This document shows positions 50,659 through 61,640 of a stretch of 64,000 nt of DNA, one piece after another (within the stretch, counting starts at the first letter, position 1; every line of letters starts with the position of its first letter). The stretch is from Crenobacter luteus (GTDB taxonomy: Bacteria > Pseudomonadota > Gammaproteobacteria > Burkholderiales > Chromobacteriaceae): NCBI RefSeq assembly GCF_004345725.1, contig NZ_SLXG01000001.1, positions 124,001-188,000 on the forward strand, read 5' to 3'. The notes below the pieces were generated by a model that saw only the letters and a program-made list of their open reading frames with translations, did not search any database and had not been told where the DNA came from. Both the position numbers and the translations under genes were made by a program.

Positions 50659-50900
50659 AACATACATACGCAAGAAGGCGCGCGACGACGCGCCAGAACA
50701 ACAGGCGGACGGCCCGCGCAGGCCGTCCCGGCGAGATCCACCGCCGGACTGTGCCGAAGGGTCGGCACGGCGGCGGCGTTGGATGACGCGGACGGGGGAG
50801 CTCGTCCGCGGCGTTCAGGCGGTTCTCTTTTTCGGCTGTCACCGGCCGGCAAAGAAAGCCGGATTCAATCGCTTGGTATTTTTTGTCCAAGGAAGCCAGT
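50659..50900 (+). other. Hairpin-rich leader upstream of sdhC
   Basis: This 242 bp gap between the GntR-type gene and sdhC holds no gene. Three perfect hairpins follow one another: GACGGCC/GGCCGTC (50708-50727), GTGCCGA/TCGGCAC with loop AGGG (50751-50768), and GCGGACG/CGTCCGC (50788-50809). None has a clear T tract. The sdhC ribosome site AAGGAAG lies at the end. The promoter was not located. The series may be a structured leader or terminator plus leader. Confidence 0.45.
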
Positions 50901-51275
50901 ATGCAGAAGCAACGACCGAAGCACCTGGACCTGACGGTGATCAGACTGCCCTTGCCGGGCATCGTCTCGATCCTGCACCGGGTCAGTGGGGTGGCGCTGT
51001 TCCTCTCTCTCCCCTTGTTGATCTACCTTCTGGCCGGCTCGCTGAGCTCGGCCGAAGCGTTCGACAGCTACCGCGCCGTCGTCGCGCACCCGCTGATGAA
51101 GCTGGTGCTGATCGGTCTGATGTGGGCCTACCTGCATCACTTCTGTGCGGGTATCCGCTTTCTGTTCCTCGACGTGCACAAAGGGCTGGAGCTCGAAACC
51201 GCCCGCGCGACCGCCAAGGTTGTCCTCGGCGTGAGCCTGGCGCTGACCGTCGTTCTGGGGGTGTTCCTATGGTAA
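50901..51275 (+). CDS. sdhC: Succinate dehydrogenase cytochrome b556 subunit SdhC
   Basis: This 124-residue membrane anchor helps bind heme b and quinone. The N-terminal RPKHLDLTVIRLPLPGIVSI and SILHRVSGVALFLSLPLLIY (about residues 24-43) include the conserved Ser/Arg of the quinone site, and the heme ligand His lies in WAYLHHFCAGIRFLF. It has three membrane helices. Its end overlaps sdhD by seven bases. Confidence 0.95.
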   Translation: MQKQRPKHLDLTVIRLPLPGIVSILHRVSGVALFLSLPLLIYLLAGSLSSAEAFDSYRAVVAHPLMKLVLIGLMWAYLHHFCAGIRFLFLDVHKGLELETARATAKVVLGVSLALTVVLGVFLW

Positions 51276-51613
51276 ACCGCATCGTCGTCGGCGCCGGCTA
51301 CGGCCTGCGCGACTGGGTCATGCAGCGCGTGACCGCCGTCATCATGGCGCTCTACACCGTGGCGCTGGTCCTGTTCCTGCTGACCGCCCCGTCCAGCTAC
51401 GAGGCGTGGCAGTCCTTCTTCAAGAGCACCTGGGTGCAGGTGCTGACGCAGACGACCATCGTCGCGCTGCTGCTGCACGTGTGGGTCGGCATCCGCGACG
51501 TGTGGATGGACTATGTGAAGCCGGTGGGCGTGCGCCTGGCGCTGCACAGCTTCACCATCGTGTGGCTCGCGTCCTGTTTCATCTACTCGGTTAAAGTTGT
51601 GTGGGGGCTGTAA
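51269..51613 (+). CDS. sdhD: Succinate dehydrogenase membrane anchor subunit SdhD
   Basis: This 114-residue partner of SdhC has three helices. GLRDWVMQRVTAVIMALYTV (about residues 12-31) and ALLLHVWVGIRDVWMDYVKP are the typical conserved runs, the latter with the heme-side His and the Asp-Tyr quinone residues. The last base of its stop is the first base of the sdhA ATG. Confidence 0.95.
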   Translation: MVNRIVVGAGYGLRDWVMQRVTAVIMALYTVALVLFLLTAPSSYEAWQSFFKSTWVQVLTQTTIVALLLHVWVGIRDVWMDYVKPVGVRLALHSFTIVWLASCFIYSVKVVWGL

Positions 51614-53400
51614 TGAGCGTACCTGTTCGTCATTTCGATGCGGTAATCGTGGGGGCGGGCGGTGCGGGCATGCGCGCCGCGCTGCAACTGTCCGAGGCCG
51701 GCCTGAAGACCGCCGTGCTGTCCAAAGTGTTCCCGACCCGTTCGCACACCGTCGCCGCGCAGGGCGGCGTGTCCGCCAGCCTCGGCAACTCCGAGCCGGA
51801 CCACTGGCACTGGCATATGTACGACACCGTCAAGGGGTCTGACTGGCTGGGCGACCAGGACGCGATCGAATTCATGTGCCGCGAGGCGCCGAAGGTCGTC
51901 GTCGAACTCGAACACTTCGGCATGCCGTTCGACCGCAACGCCGACGGCACCATCTACCAGCGCCCGTTCGGCGGCCACATGTCGAACTTCGGCGAGAAGC
52001 CGGTGCGCCGCGCCTGTGCCGCCGCCGACCGTACCGGCCACGCGATGCTGCACGCGCTGTACCAGCGCAACGTGCGCGCCAACACGCACTTCTTCGTCGA
52101 GTGGATGGCGCTCGACCTGATCCGCGACGCCGAAGGCCGCGTGCAGGGCGTCGTCGCGATGGAAATGGAAACCTCCGACATCGTCGTGTTCCAGGCCAAG
52201 GCCACGCTGTTTGCCACCGGCGGCGCCGGCCGCATCTACGCTTCGTCGACCAACGCCTTTATCAACACCGGCGACGGCCTGGGCATGGCGGCGCGCGCCG
52301 GCATTCCGCTCGAAGACATGGAATTCTGGCAGTTCCACCCGACCGGCGTGGCCGGCGCGGGCGTGCTGATCACCGAGGGCGTGCGCGGCGAAGGCGGCAT
52401 CCTGCGCAACGCGCAGGGCGAGCGCTTCATGGAGCGCTACGCGCCGAACGCCAAGGACCTCGCGTCGCGCGACGTGGTGTCGCGCGCGATGGTGACCGAG
52501 ATCAACGAAGGTCGCGGCTGCGGCCCGAACAAGGACCATGTGCTGCTCGACATCACCCACCTCGACCCCGAGGTGATCAAGTCCAAGCTGCCGGGCATCC
52601 GCGAGATCTCGATCAAGTTCGCCGGCGTCGACCCGATTCAGGCGCCGATCCCGGTCGTGCCGACCTGCCACTACCAGATGGGCGGCATTCCGACCAACTA
52701 CAAGGGCGAGGTCGTGGTGCCGAAGGACGGCGACCACAAGGCGGTCGTGCCGGGCTTCTACGCCGCCGGCGAGGTCGCGTGCGCGTCGGTGCACGGCGCC
52801 AACCGCCTCGGTACCAACTCGCTGCTCGACCTCTTGGTCTTCGGCAAGAGCTCGGCCAACTCGATGATCGAGTTCATCAAGAGCGAGCCGGCCGAGCTGC
52901 CGGAACTGGCGATGGCCGACGTCGAGCGCTCGATCGCCCGCGTCAAGCGCCTCGACGAGCAGAAGAACGGCACCAACGTGCACGAGGCGCGCAGCGCCAT
53001 GCAGCGCGTGATGCAGAACCACTGCGGCGTGTTCCGTTTCAAGGACATGTTGGCCGAGGGCGTCGACAAGATCCTCGAGGTCGAGAAGATGGTCAAGCGC
53101 TGCGAGATCGCCGACAAGTCGAAGGTGTTCAACACCGCGCGCGTCGAGGCGCTCGAGCTCGAGAACCTGATCGAAGTCGCCAAGGCGACCATGATCTCGG
53201 CCAACGCGCGCACCGAGTCGCGCGGCGCCCACGTGCGCGACGACGCGCCGGACACCCCGGAAACCCCGAACGGCCGCGACGACAAGAACTGGCTGAAGCA
53301 CACCCTCTGGCACCGTGACGGCAACCGCCTCGAATACAAGCCGGTCAACCTGACCCCGCTGACCGTCGAGACGATCGCCCTCAAGACCCGCTCCTACTAA
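51613..53400 (+). CDS. sdhA: Succinate dehydrogenase flavoprotein subunit SdhA
   Basis: This 595-residue FAD-carrying subunit oxidises succinate to fumarate. The dinucleotide motif (VIVGAGGAGMRAALQLSEAG, about residues 11-30), the FAD-linking His in RSHTVAAQGGVSASLGN and the catalytic Arg region (CHYQMGGIPTNYKG) are present. The ATG at 51613 is chosen over an in-frame alternative 12 bases upstream. Three motif copies lie inside (52851, 53050, 53196). Confidence 0.97.
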   Translation: MSVPVRHFDAVIVGAGGAGMRAALQLSEAGLKTAVLSKVFPTRSHTVAAQGGVSASLGNSEPDHWHWHMYDTVKGSDWLGDQDAIEFMCREAPKVVVELEHFGMPFDRNADGTIYQRPFGGHMSNFGEKPVRRACAAADRTGHAMLHALYQRNVRANTHFFVEWMALDLIRDAEGRVQGVVAMEMETSDIVVFQAKATLFATGGAGRIYASSTNAFINTGDGLGMAARAGIPLEDMEFWQFHPTGVAGAGVLITEGVRGEGGILRNAQGERFMERYAPNAKDLASRDVVSRAMVTEINEGRGCGPNKDHVLLDITHLDPEVIKSKLPGIREISIKFAGVDPIQAPIPVVPTCHYQMGGIPTNYKGEVVVPKDGDHKAVVPGFYAAGEVACASVHGANRLGTNSLLDLLVFGKSSANSMIEFIKSEPAELPELAMADVERSIARVKRLDEQKNGTNVHEARSAMQRVMQNHCGVFRFKDMLAEGVDKILEVEKMVKRCEIADKSKVFNTARVEALELENLIEVAKATMISANARTESRGAHVRDDAPDTPETPNGRDDKNWLKHTLWHRDGNRLEYKPVNLTPLTVETIALKTRSY

Positions 53401-53411
53401 GGGGAACGACG

Positions 53412-54122
53412 ATGACGACCCAAACGATCCAGTTCCGCGTCTACCGCTACGACCCGGACAAGGACGCCAAACCCTATATGCAGGACATCAGCGTCGAGGT
53501 CGACTCGACCGATCGCAAACTGCTCGACGCGCTGGTGAAGCTGAAGGTGAAGGACGAGACCGTGTCGTTCCGCCGTTCCTGCCGCGAAGGCGTGTGCGGT
53601 TCCGACGCGATGAACATCAACGGCAAGAACGGTCTGGCCTGCCTGACCGACCTGAAAGACCTGAAGCAGCCGATCGAGCTGCGTCCGATCCCGGGCCTGC
53701 CGGTGATCCGCGACCTGATCGTCGACATGACGCAGTTTTTCAAGCAGTACCACTCGATCAAGCCCTACGTGGTCAACGACACGCCGCCGCCCGAGAAGGA
53801 GCGCCTGCAGTCGCCGGAAGACCGCAAGGAGCTCGATGGTCTGTATGAGTGTATCCTTTGCGCGTGCTGTTCGACTTCCTGCCCCTCGTTCTGGTGGAAC
53901 CCCGACAAGTTTGTCGGTCCGGCCGGCCTGCTGGCCGCGTACCGCTTCATCGCGGATACCCGCGACACCGCCACCAACGAGCGTCTGGACAACCTGGAAG
54001 ACCCGTACCGTCTGTTCCGCTGCCACACCATCATGAACTGTGTGGACGTCTGCCCGAAGCACCTGAACCCGACTCGTGCGATCGGCAAGATCAAGGACCT
54101 GATGGTCAAGCGTGCGGTATGA
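53412..54122 (+). CDS. sdhB: Succinate dehydrogenase iron-sulfur subunit SdhB
   Basis: This 236-residue subunit carries the three iron-sulphur clusters that pass electrons from FAD to quinone. The ferredoxin-type CREGVCGSDAMNINGKNGLAC begins near residue 57, and the second cluster motifs are CILCACCSTSCPSFWW and CHTIMNCVDVCPKHLNP. An AGGGGAACG stretch precedes the ATG. The stop overlaps the sdhE ATG. Confidence 0.97.
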   Translation: MTTQTIQFRVYRYDPDKDAKPYMQDISVEVDSTDRKLLDALVKLKVKDETVSFRRSCREGVCGSDAMNINGKNGLACLTDLKDLKQPIELRPIPGLPVIRDLIVDMTQFFKQYHSIKPYVVNDTPPPEKERLQSPEDRKELDGLYECILCACCSTSCPSFWWNPDKFVGPAGLLAAYRFIADTRDTATNERLDNLEDPYRLFRCHTIMNCVDVCPKHLNPTRAIGKIKDLMVKRAV

Positions 54123-54367
54123 ACGAGTTCGATCCCGTTGAACTCAAGCGGATTCGCTGGCGCTCGCGTAGGGGCCTGCTCGAGCTGGATCTGGTGCTGA
54201 CGAAATTCCTCGCGCAGCACTTCGATTCGCTCACGCCAGCGGAACTTGACGCCTACCGGCGCCTGCTCGACCTGCCCGACACCGACTTCCTCGACGTCGT
54301 CAACGGCAAGGCCGAGATCGACGACCCGGAGCTGGCGGGCATCGTCGAGATCCTGCGCGGTCTGTAG
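54119..54367 (+). CDS. sdhE: FAD assembly factor SdhE
   Basis: This 82-residue protein promotes covalent attachment of FAD to SdhA. The RGx-E motif is present in [20 protein letters not shown] (about residues 14-33), followed by [17 protein letters not shown]. Its start overlaps the sdhB stop by four bases, the standard sdhB-sdhE arrangement in this group. gltA follows after a short gap. Confidence 0.94.
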   Translation: MNEFDPVELKRIRWRSRRGLLELDLVLTKFLAQHFDSLTPAELDAYRRLLDLPDTDFLDVVNGKAEIDDPELAGIVEILRGL

Positions 54368-54432
54368 GCGGCAGGGTGCGGACACGCACACACCATTACA
54401 AAGACCACAAAAACTTGATTGGGAGTATTGCT

Positions 54433-55722
54433 GTGGAAACCAACCGCAACGTGACGCTCAACTACAAAGAAGGCGAAGAGGCGCTCGAACTGCCGGTGCT
54501 CAAGGGCACCCTCGGTCCGGACGTGGTCGACATTCGCTCGTTCGGCAAGACCGGCATGTTCACCTTCGACCCGGGCTTTCTGGCCACCGCCTCGTGCGAG
54601 TCGAAGATCACCTTCATCGACGGCGACCTCGGTCAGCTGTACTACCGCGGCTACCCGATCGAACAGTTGGCCGAGGAGTCCGACTTCCTCGAGACCTGCT
54701 ACCTGCTGTTGAACGGCGAACTGCCGACGGCCGAGCAGAAGGCCGACTTCGACCGCAAGGTGCTGCGTCACAACATGCTGCACGACCAGATCCTGACGGT
54801 GTTCAAGGGCTTCCGCCGCGACGCGCACCCGATGGCGGTGATGGTCGGCGTGGTCGGTGCGCTGTCCGCCTTCTACCACGACTCGCTCGACATCAGCGAC
54901 GCGCACCACCGCGAGGTGTCGGCGCACCGCCTGATCGCCAAGATCCCGAACATCGCCGCCCAGGCCTACCGCTACAACAAGGGCCTGCCGTTCAGCTATC
55001 CGAAGAACGGTCTGTCGTACGCCGAGAACTTCCTGCACATGATGTTCTCGACCCCGTGCGAAGAGTACAAGGTCAACCCGGTGCTGGCGCGCGCGCTCGA
55101 CCGCATCTTCATCCTGCACGCCGACCACGAGCAGAACGCGTCGACCTCGACCGTCCGTCTGGCCGGCTCGTCGGGCGCCAACCCGTTCGCGTGCATCGCC
55201 GCCGGCATCGCCTGCCTGTGGGGCCCGTCGCACGGCGGCGCCAACGAGGCGGTGCTGAAGATGCTGGACGAGATCGGCAGCGTCGAGAACGTCGCCGAGT
55301 TCATGCAGGGCGTGAAGGACAAGCGCTACAAGCTGATGGGCTTCGGCCACCGCGTGTACAAGAACATGGACCCGCGCGCCGCGATCATGAAGCAGACCTG
55401 CGACGAGGTGCTGAACGAGCTGGGCCTGCACAACGATCCGAAGTTCAAGCTCGCGATGGAGCTGGAAAAGATCGCGCTGTCCGACCCGTACTTCATCGAG
55501 CGCAAGCTGTACCCGAACGTCGACTTCTACTCGGGCATCGTGCTGTCGGCGATCGGCATCCCGGTGTCGATGTTCACGCCGATCTTCGCGCTCGCGCGCA
55601 CCGTCGGCTGGATCAGCCACTGGGCCGAGATGATCGCCGACCCGGCGATGAAGATCGGCCGCCCGCGCCAGCTGTACACCGGTTCGCCGCGCCGCGACTA
55701 CGTCGCCACCGACAAGCGCTAA
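54433..55722 (+). CDS. gltA: Citrate synthase (type II, hexameric)
   Basis: This 429-residue enzyme condenses acetyl-CoA and oxaloacetate. The active-site runs [34 protein letters not shown] and the later [13 protein letters not shown] are intact. An N-terminal beta domain marks the NADH-regulated type II form. The GTG at 54433 is chosen because GGGAG lies seven bases upstream; a longer in-frame reading overlaps the space after sdhE. It is followed by a hairpin built from an inverted motif pair. Confidence 0.94.
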   Translation: METNRNVTLNYKEGEEALELPVLKGTLGPDVVDIRSFGKTGMFTFDPGFLATASCESKITFIDGDLGQLYYRGYPIEQLAEESDFLETCYLLLNGELPTAEQKADFDRKVLRHNMLHDQILTVFKGFRRDAHPMAVMVGVVGALSAFYHDSLDISDAHHREVSAHRLIAKIPNIAAQAYRYNKGLPFSYPKNGLSYAENFLHMMFSTPCEEYKVNPVLARALDRIFILHADHEQNASTSTVRLAGSSGANPFACIAAGIACLWGPSHGGANEAVLKMLDEIGSVENVAEFMQGVKDKRYKLMGFGHRVYKNMDPRAAIMKQTCDEVLNELGLHNDPKFKLAMELEKIALSDPYFIERKLYPNVDFYSGIVLSAIGIPVSMFTPIFALARTVGWISHWAEMIADPAMKIGRPRQLYTGSPRRDYVATDKR

Positions 55723-55733
55723 GTCGCACCCGC

Positions 55734-55770
55734 GTCCGGCTTGGCCGAGCAAGGCTCGGCCAAGCCGGAC
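55734..55770 (+). terminator. Hairpin built from an inverted TTGGCCGAG pair, after gltA
   Basis: The perfect 16-bp stem GTCCGGCTTGGCCGAG (55734-55749) / CTCGGCCAAGCCGGAC (55755-55770) has loop CAAGG. A second hairpin AACGCCC/GGGCGTT follows at 55774-55792. There is no long T tract, so termination may be partial or Rho-assisted. Confidence 0.7.
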
Positions 55771-55864
55771 TGAAACGCCCGATAAGGGCGTTATGACGAT
55801 GGGGCCACAAGCCCCATGCTCATAGCGCTTTTTGCCACGCACCCAGAGACAAAGGGGCCGAACA

Positions 55865-58693
55865 ATGATGCAAGCCATGGTCAGTCATTCCTACCTGTTC
55901 GGTGGGAATGCGCCGTTCATCGAGGAACTGTACGAACAGTACCTCGCCGACCCGAACGCGGTACCGGCCGAATGGAGAACCTATTTCGACAAGCTCGCGC
56001 AGGCGCCGGGCGCCGCCGAGCGCGACGTGCCGCACCAGCCGATCCAGGAGTCGTTCATCCAGCTGGCCAAGAAGGGCGTGCCCGGCCAGCGCGCCAGCGC
56101 GGCGACCGAATGGGAGGCGATGCAAAAGCAGGTCGCGGTGCTCAAGCTGATCTCGGCCTACCGCGTGCTCGGCTCGCGCCACGCGAACCTCGACCCGCTC
56201 AAGCGCATGGACCAGGAAACGTTGGCCGAGCTCGACCCGGCCACCCACGGCCTGACCGACGCCGACATGGCGGTGCAGTTCAACGTCGGCTCGCTGGTCG
56301 GCCCGCAGAAGCTGCCGCTGTCCGAGATCATCGCGCGCCTGAAGCAGACCTACTGCGGCAACCTCGGCCTCGAATACATGCATATCCTCGACTCCGAGGA
56401 AAAGCGCTGGATCCAGAAGCGCTTCGAGGGCGACCTGTCGACGCCGCGCTACGACGCCGACACCAAGAAGCGCATCCTCAAGCAGATCACCGCCGCCGAG
56501 ACGCTCGAGCGCTACCTGCACACCAAGTACGTTGGCCAGAAGCGCTTCTCGCTCGAGGGCGGCGAGGCGGCGATCGCCGCGCTGGATACGCTGATCCAGA
56601 ATTCGTCCGGCCAGGGCGTGCAGGAGATCATCATCGGCATGGCCCACCGCGGCCGCCTGAACGTGCTGGTGAACACGCTGGGCAAGCTGCCGCGCGACCT
56701 GTTCGCCGAGTTCGAAGGCAAGCCGATGGTCGAGCTGCCGTCCGGCGACGTGAAGTACCACATGGGCTTCTCGTCCGACATCCCGACCGCCAACGGTCCG
56801 GTGCACATCTCGCTGGCGTTCAACCCGTCCCACCTCGAAATCGTCAACCCGGTGGTCGAGGGTTCGGTGCGCGCGCGCCAGGAGCGCCGCAACGACACCG
56901 AACGCAAGCAGGTGCTGCCGGTGCTGATCCACGGCGACGCCGCCTTCGGCGGCCTCGGCGTCAACCAGGGCACCTTCAACCTGTCGCAGACCCGCGGCTA
57001 CGGCACGGGCGGCACGATCCACATCGTGATCAACAACCAGGTCGGCTTCACCACCAGCGACACGCGCGACATGCGCTCGACCATCTACTGCACCGACATC
57101 GCCAAGATGATCGAGGCGCCGATCCTGCACGTGAACGGCGACGATCCGGAGGCGGTGTGCTACGCGATGCAGGCGGCGCTCGACTACCGCATGACGTTCA
57201 AGAAAGACGTGGTGATCGACCTCGTCTGTTACCGCAAGCTGGGTCACAACGAGGGCGACGACCCCTTCCTGACCCAGCCGATGATGTACAAGAAGATCGC
57301 CAAGCACCCGGGCACCCGCGCGCTGTACGCCGAGCGTCTGGTCGCCGAGGGCGTGCTCAAGGCCGAGGAGGCCGAGGGGCTGATCCGCGCCTACCGCGAC
57401 GCGCTCGACAAGGGCGAGCACGTCGAGCAGACCGTGCTGACCAACTATCGCCGCGAACACGCGGTCGACTGGACGCCTTACCTGGGCACCCACTGGGCGC
57501 ACCCGGTCGACACCGCGCTGCCGCAAGCCGACATCCAGCGCCTGACCGAGAAGTTCACCACCATCCCGGCCGACTTCAAGCCGCACCCGACCGTGCAGAA
57601 GGTGCTGGCCGCGCGCCGCGCGATGGCTGCCGGCGAGCAGAGCGTCGACTGGGGCATGGCCGAGACGCTGGCTTACGCGTCGCTGGTCACCAACGGCTTC
57701 GGCGTGCGCCTGTCGGGCGAGGACTCCGGCCGCGGCACCTTCAGCCACCGTCACGCCGTCGTGCACGACCAGAACCGCGAGCGCTGGGACCAGGGCGCCT
57801 ACGTGCCGCTGCGCAATATGTCCGACAACCAGGGCGACTTCCTGGTGATCGACTCGATCCTCAACGAGGAAGCGGTGCTGGCCTACGAGTACGGCTATTC
57901 GTGCGCGGCGCCCGACAAGCTGGTGATCTGGGAAGCGCAGTTCGGCGACTTCGCCAACGGCGCCCAGGTCGCGATCGACCAGTTCATCTCGTCGGGCGAG
58001 ACCAAATGGGGCCGCCTGTCGGGCCTGACCGTGTTCCTGCCGCACGGCTACGACGGCCAGGGTCCGGAGCACTCGTCCGCCCGCCTCGAGCGCTGGCTGC
58101 AACTGTGCGCCGAGCACAATATGCAGATCGTGATGCCGTCCGAGGCCGCGCAGATGTTCCACGTGCTGCGCCGCCAAGTGCTGCGCCCCTACCGCAAGCC
58201 GCTGGTCGTGTTCATGTCCAAGCGCCTGCTGCGCTACAAGGACTCGATGAGCCCGATCGACGCCTTCACCAGCGGCGGCTTCCGTCCGGTGATCGGCGAC
58301 GCGTCGATCACCGATCCGAAGAAGGTCAAGCGCGTGCTGCTGTGCGCCGGCCAGGTCTACTACGACCTCGTCAACGGTCGCAAGGAGCGCGGCGTCGAGG
58401 AGGAGATCGCGATCGTCCGCATCGAGCAGCTCTACCCGTTCCCGACCGAGCAGCTGGCCGCCGAGCTGGCCCGCTACGCCCACGTCAAGGAAGTGATGTG
58501 GGTGCAGGAAGAGCCGAAGAACCAGGGCGCCTGGTACCAGATCCGCCACCGTCTCGAGGGCCTGTTGGGCGCCAAGCAGACGCTGCTGTTCTCCGGTCGC
58601 CCGTCGTCGGCCTCGCCGGCCGTCGGCTACATGAGCAAGCACGTTGCTCAACTGAAGGCTTTTGTCGAAGAAGCCATGAACCTCGCCAAGTAA
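55865..58693 (+). CDS. sucA: 2-oxoglutarate dehydrogenase E1 component
   Basis: This 942-residue thiamine-diphosphate enzyme decarboxylates 2-oxoglutarate. The N-terminal [20 protein letters not shown] (about residues 11-30) binds E2. Central motifs include [17 protein letters not shown] and [20 protein letters not shown] (ThDP site), and the C-terminal domain has [20 protein letters not shown]. The length is as expected. The ATG at 55865 has a weak ribosome site; the next codon is also ATG. Confidence 0.97.
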   Translation: MMQAMVSHSYLFGGNAPFIEELYEQYLADPNAVPAEWRTYFDKLAQAPGAAERDVPHQPIQESFIQLAKKGVPGQRASAATEWEAMQKQVAVLKLISAYRVLGSRHANLDPLKRMDQETLAELDPATHGLTDADMAVQFNVGSLVGPQKLPLSEIIARLKQTYCGNLGLEYMHILDSEEKRWIQKRFEGDLSTPRYDADTKKRILKQITAAETLERYLHTKYVGQKRFSLEGGEAAIAALDTLIQNSSGQGVQEIIIGMAHRGRLNVLVNTLGKLPRDLFAEFEGKPMVELPSGDVKYHMGFSSDIPTANGPVHISLAFNPSHLEIVNPVVEGSVRARQERRNDTERKQVLPVLIHGDAAFGGLGVNQGTFNLSQTRGYGTGGTIHIVINNQVGFTTSDTRDMRSTIYCTDIAKMIEAPILHVNGDDPEAVCYAMQAALDYRMTFKKDVVIDLVCYRKLGHNEGDDPFLTQPMMYKKIAKHPGTRALYAERLVAEGVLKAEEAEGLIRAYRDALDKGEHVEQTVLTNYRREHAVDWTPYLGTHWAHPVDTALPQADIQRLTEKFTTIPADFKPHPTVQKVLAARRAMAAGEQSVDWGMAETLAYASLVTNGFGVRLSGEDSGRGTFSHRHAVVHDQNRERWDQGAYVPLRNMSDNQGDFLVIDSILNEEAVLAYEYGYSCAAPDKLVIWEAQFGDFANGAQVAIDQFISSGETKWGRLSGLTVFLPHGYDGQGPEHSSARLERWLQLCAEHNMQIVMPSEAAQMFHVLRRQVLRPYRKPLVVFMSKRLLRYKDSMSPIDAFTSGGFRPVIGDASITDPKKVKRVLLCAGQVYYDLVNGRKERGVEEEIAIVRIEQLYPFPTEQLAAELARYAHVKEVMWVQEEPKNQGAWYQIRHRLEGLLGAKQTLLFSGRPSSASPAVGYMSKHVAQLKAFVEEAMNLAK

Positions 58694-58721
58694 GTGCCCG
58701 TATCCGCAAACGGAGAAAAAA

Positions 58722-60005
58722 ATGCTGATCGAAGTCAAAGTCCCGCAACTCCCGGAGTCGGTGTCTGAAGCCACGCTGATGACCTGGCACAAGAAGGAAG
58801 GCGAGTTCGTCAATCGCGACGAGAACCTGATCGACCTGGAAACCGACAAGGTCGTGCTCGAGCTGCCTGCGCCGCAGGCCGGCGTGATCGTCAAGATCGT
58901 CGAGGCCGACGGCGCCACCGTCGTCAGCAACCAGCTGATCGCCCACATCGACACCGAGGCCAAGCCGGGTGCCGCCGCCGACAACGGTGTCGCCGCCGCC
59001 GCGGCCGAAGCCGGCGTGCCGGCCTCGGCGATCGGCTTTGGCACCGCCGTGACGGCGCGCGCCGAGGGCGACGCCGTCGCGATGCCGGCCGCCGCCAAGC
59101 TGGCCGCCGAAACCGGCGTCAACCTCGCCGACGTCGCCGGCTCCGGCCGCGGCGGTCGCGTGCTCAAGGAAGACGTGCAGGCCGCCGCCGCCGCACCGGC
59201 CGCGCCGGTGCAGTCCGGCCCGGTGCTCGCGCCGGCCGCCGCCAAGGGCGGCGCCGCGCTCGCCTCGACCCCGGCCGCCGTCGACGTCGCCGGCATGCTG
59301 GCCGGCCGTCCGGAGCAGCGCGTGCCGATGTCGCGCCTGCGCCAGCGCGTCGCCGAGCGTCTGGTGATGTCGCAGCAGACCAACGCCATCCTCACCACCT
59401 TCAACGAAGTGAACATGAAGCCGGTGATGGACCTGCGCGCGAAGTACAAGGACAAGTTCGAGAAGGAGCACGGCGTCAAGCTCGGCTTCATGTCGTTCTT
59501 CGTCAAGGCCGCGGTCGCCGCGCTGAAGAAGTACCCGATCCTGAACGCGTCGGTCGACGGCAACGACATCATCTACCACGGCTACTTCGACATCGGCGTG
59601 GCCGTCGGCAGCCCGCGCGGTCTGGTGGTGCCGGTGATCCGCAACGCCGACCAGCTGTCGATCGCCGAGATCGAGAAGCAGATCGCCGACTTCGGCAAGC
59701 GTGCGCAGGAAGGCAAGCTGACCGTCGAGGAGCTGACCGGCGGCACCTACACCATCTCGAACGGCGGCACCTTCGGCTCGATGATGTCGACCCCGATCAT
59801 CAACCCGCCGCAGTCGGCCATCCTCGGCATGCACGCCACCAAGGAGCGCGCCGTGGTCGAGAACGGCCAGGTGGTGGTGCGCCCGATGATGTACCTGGCG
59901 CAGTCCTACGACCACCGCATCATCGACGGCCGCGAGGCGGTGCTGTCGCTGGTCGCGATCAAGGACGCGATCGAAGATCCGGCGCGCCTGATCCTCGACC
60001 TGTAA
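58722..60005 (+). CDS. sucB: 2-oxoglutarate dehydrogenase E2 (dihydrolipoyl succinyltransferase)
   Basis: This 427-residue E2 core has one lipoyl domain (lipoyl Lys near residue 43 in [15 protein letters not shown]), an Ala/Pro-rich linker, and a peripheral E1/E3-binding domain ([20 protein letters not shown], about 121-140). The catalytic acyltransferase domain has the active His in [13 protein letters not shown] near the C-terminus. It is followed by two hairpins, then lpd. Confidence 0.97.
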   Translation: MLIEVKVPQLPESVSEATLMTWHKKEGEFVNRDENLIDLETDKVVLELPAPQAGVIVKIVEADGATVVSNQLIAHIDTEAKPGAAADNGVAAAAAEAGVPASAIGFGTAVTARAEGDAVAMPAAAKLAAETGVNLADVAGSGRGGRVLKEDVQAAAAAPAAPVQSGPVLAPAAAKGGAALASTPAAVDVAGMLAGRPEQRVPMSRLRQRVAERLVMSQQTNAILTTFNEVNMKPVMDLRAKYKDKFEKEHGVKLGFMSFFVKAAVAALKKYPILNASVDGNDIIYHGYFDIGVAVGSPRGLVVPVIRNADQLSIAEIEKQIADFGKRAQEGKLTVEELTGGTYTISNGGTFGSMMSTPIINPPQSAILGMHATKERAVVENGQVVVRPMMYLAQSYDHRIIDGREAVLSLVAIKDAIEDPARLILDL

Positions 60006-60012
60006 TGCGCTT

Positions 60013-60083
60013 GCGGGCCCGTCATCCGGGCCCGCTCGATTTGTCGCCCAGGCTTGGCCGAGCCCAAGGTCCGGCCAAGCCTG
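60013..60083 (+). terminator. Double hairpin between sucB and lpdA
   Basis: GCGGGCCC/GGGCCCGC (60013-60020 with 60028-60035) is followed by CAGGCTTGGCCG (60049-60060) / CGGCCAAGCCTG (60072-60083). The second contains one exact TTGGCCGAG (60054-60062) and a degenerate partner. T tracts are weak, so read-through into lpdA is likely. Confidence 0.55.
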
Positions 60084-60140
60084 CAGCCCCCGAAAGCTTG
60101 TGCCCGCCGGCGATCCCGGCGGTGCTGTAAAGGAAGTGTC

Positions 60141-61574
60141 ATGAGCCAACAGTTCGACGTCGTCGTGATCGGCGGCGGTCCCGGCGGCTACGTCGCGGCC
60201 ATCCGCGCGGCCCAGCTCGGTTTTTCCACCGCCTGCGTTGACGCCTTCAAGAATCCGGAAGGCAAGCCGTCCTTGGGCGGCACCTGCCTGAACGTCGGTT
60301 GCATCCCGTCCAAGGCGCTGTTGCAGTCGTCGGAAAACTTCCACGCCGTCCAGCACGACTTCGCCAAGCACGGCATCAGCGTCGAGAACGCCAAGATCGA
60401 CGTCGCCGCGATGCTCAAGCGCAAGGAAGACATCATCACCAAGAACGCCGGCGGCATCGCCTTCCTGTTCAAGAAGAACAAGGTCGCCAACGTCCACGGT
60501 CTCGCGTCGCTGAAGGGCCGCGAAGGCGAGAAGTGGGTGATCGAGGTGTCGGACAACGGCGCCGTGGTCGACACGCTCGAAGCGACCCACGTGATCATCG
60601 CCACTGGTTCCAGCCCGCGCCAGCTGCCGGGTCTGCCGGTCGACAACGTGACGGTGCTGGACAACGCCGGCGCGCTGGCGCTGACCGAGGTGCCCAAGCG
60701 TCTCGGCGTGATCGGCGCCGGCGTGATCGGCCTCGAAATGGGTTCGGTCTGGAAGCGTCTCGGCGCCGAGGTCACCATCCTCGAGGCGATGCCGACCTTC
60801 CTCGCCGCCGCCGACCAGCAGATCGCCAAGGAAGCGTTCAAGACGCTGACCCGCGACACCGGCCTGGACATCCAGCTCGGCGTCAAGATCGGCGCGATCG
60901 AGAACAAGGGCGCGAGCGTGTCGGTCGCCTACGAGCTGAACGGCGAAGCCAAGACCGTCGAATTCGACAAGCTGATCGTGTCGATCGGCCGCGTGCCGAA
61001 CACCGCCGGCCTGAACGGCGAAGCGGTCGGCCTGCAGATGGACGAACGCGGTTTCGTCGTCGTCGACGAGCACTGCCACACCAACCTGCCGAACATGTGG
61101 GCGATCGGCGACGTGGTGCGCGGCCCGATGCTGGCGCACAAGGCGTCCGAAGAGGGCGTCGCGGTCGCCGAGCGCATCGCCGGCCAGAAGCCGCACGTCG
61201 ACTTCGGCGTGATCCCGTGGGTGATCTACACCTCGCCGGAAATCGCCTGGGTCGGCAAGACCGAGGAGCAGCTCAAGGCCGAAGGCGTCGAGTACAAGAA
61301 AGGCACCTCCGGTTTCGCCGCCAACGGCCGCGCGCTGGGCCTGGGCCAGGCGCAGGGCACCGTCAAGATCCTGGCGTGCGCCAAGACCGACCGCATTCTC
61401 GGCCTGCACATGATCGGCCCGATGGTGTCGGAGCTGGTGACCGAAGGCGTGGTGTCGATGGAATTCAAAGCCGCCAGCGAAGACCTGGCGCGCATCGTGC
61501 ACGCCCACCCGAGCCTCGCCGAGGTGATCCACGAAGCTGCGCTGGCCGCCGACAAGCGCGCGCTGCACGGCTAA
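60141..61574 (+). CDS. lpdA: Dihydrolipoyl dehydrogenase (E3)
   Basis: This 477-residue flavoprotein reoxidises the lipoyl group with NAD. The FAD motif [20 protein letters not shown] (residues 7-26), the redox disulfide [16 protein letters not shown] (about 45-60), and the C-terminal His-Glu region [20 protein letters not shown] are present. The ATG at 60141 follows AAAGGAAG; upstream in-frame extension runs into the hairpin region. Location supports a role as E3 of this complex. Confidence 0.97.
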   Translation: MSQQFDVVVIGGGPGGYVAAIRAAQLGFSTACVDAFKNPEGKPSLGGTCLNVGCIPSKALLQSSENFHAVQHDFAKHGISVENAKIDVAAMLKRKEDIITKNAGGIAFLFKKNKVANVHGLASLKGREGEKWVIEVSDNGAVVDTLEATHVIIATGSSPRQLPGLPVDNVTVLDNAGALALTEVPKRLGVIGAGVIGLEMGSVWKRLGAEVTILEAMPTFLAAADQQIAKEAFKTLTRDTGLDIQLGVKIGAIENKGASVSVAYELNGEAKTVEFDKLIVSIGRVPNTAGLNGEAVGLQMDERGFVVVDEHCHTNLPNMWAIGDVVRGPMLAHKASEEGVAVAERIAGQKPHVDFGVIPWVIYTSPEIAWVGKTEEQLKAEGVEYKKGTSGFAANGRALGLGQAQGTVKILACAKTDRILGLHMIGPMVSELVTEGVVSMEFKAASEDLARIVHAHPSLAEVIHEAALAADKRALHG

Positions 61575-61586
61575 GCCAATAAAATC

Positions 61587-61607
61587 GGGCGGGCGTCGGA
61601 CCCGCCC
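61587..61607 (+). other. Hairpin between lpdA and sucC
   Basis: GGGCGGG (61587-61593) pairs with CCCGCCC (61601-61607) around CGTCGGA. There is no T tract, so it is more likely an mRNA-stability or attenuator hairpin than a full terminator. Confidence 0.5.
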
Positions 61608-61640
61608 CTCATCCCTTCACACCCAAGTGAGGAAATACAC

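Noticed and set aside
55820-61568. Two more very long minus-strand frames opposite sucA, sucB and lpdA
   Set aside because: These are mirror readings of well-identified TCA-cycle genes; no ribosome site or family was found.
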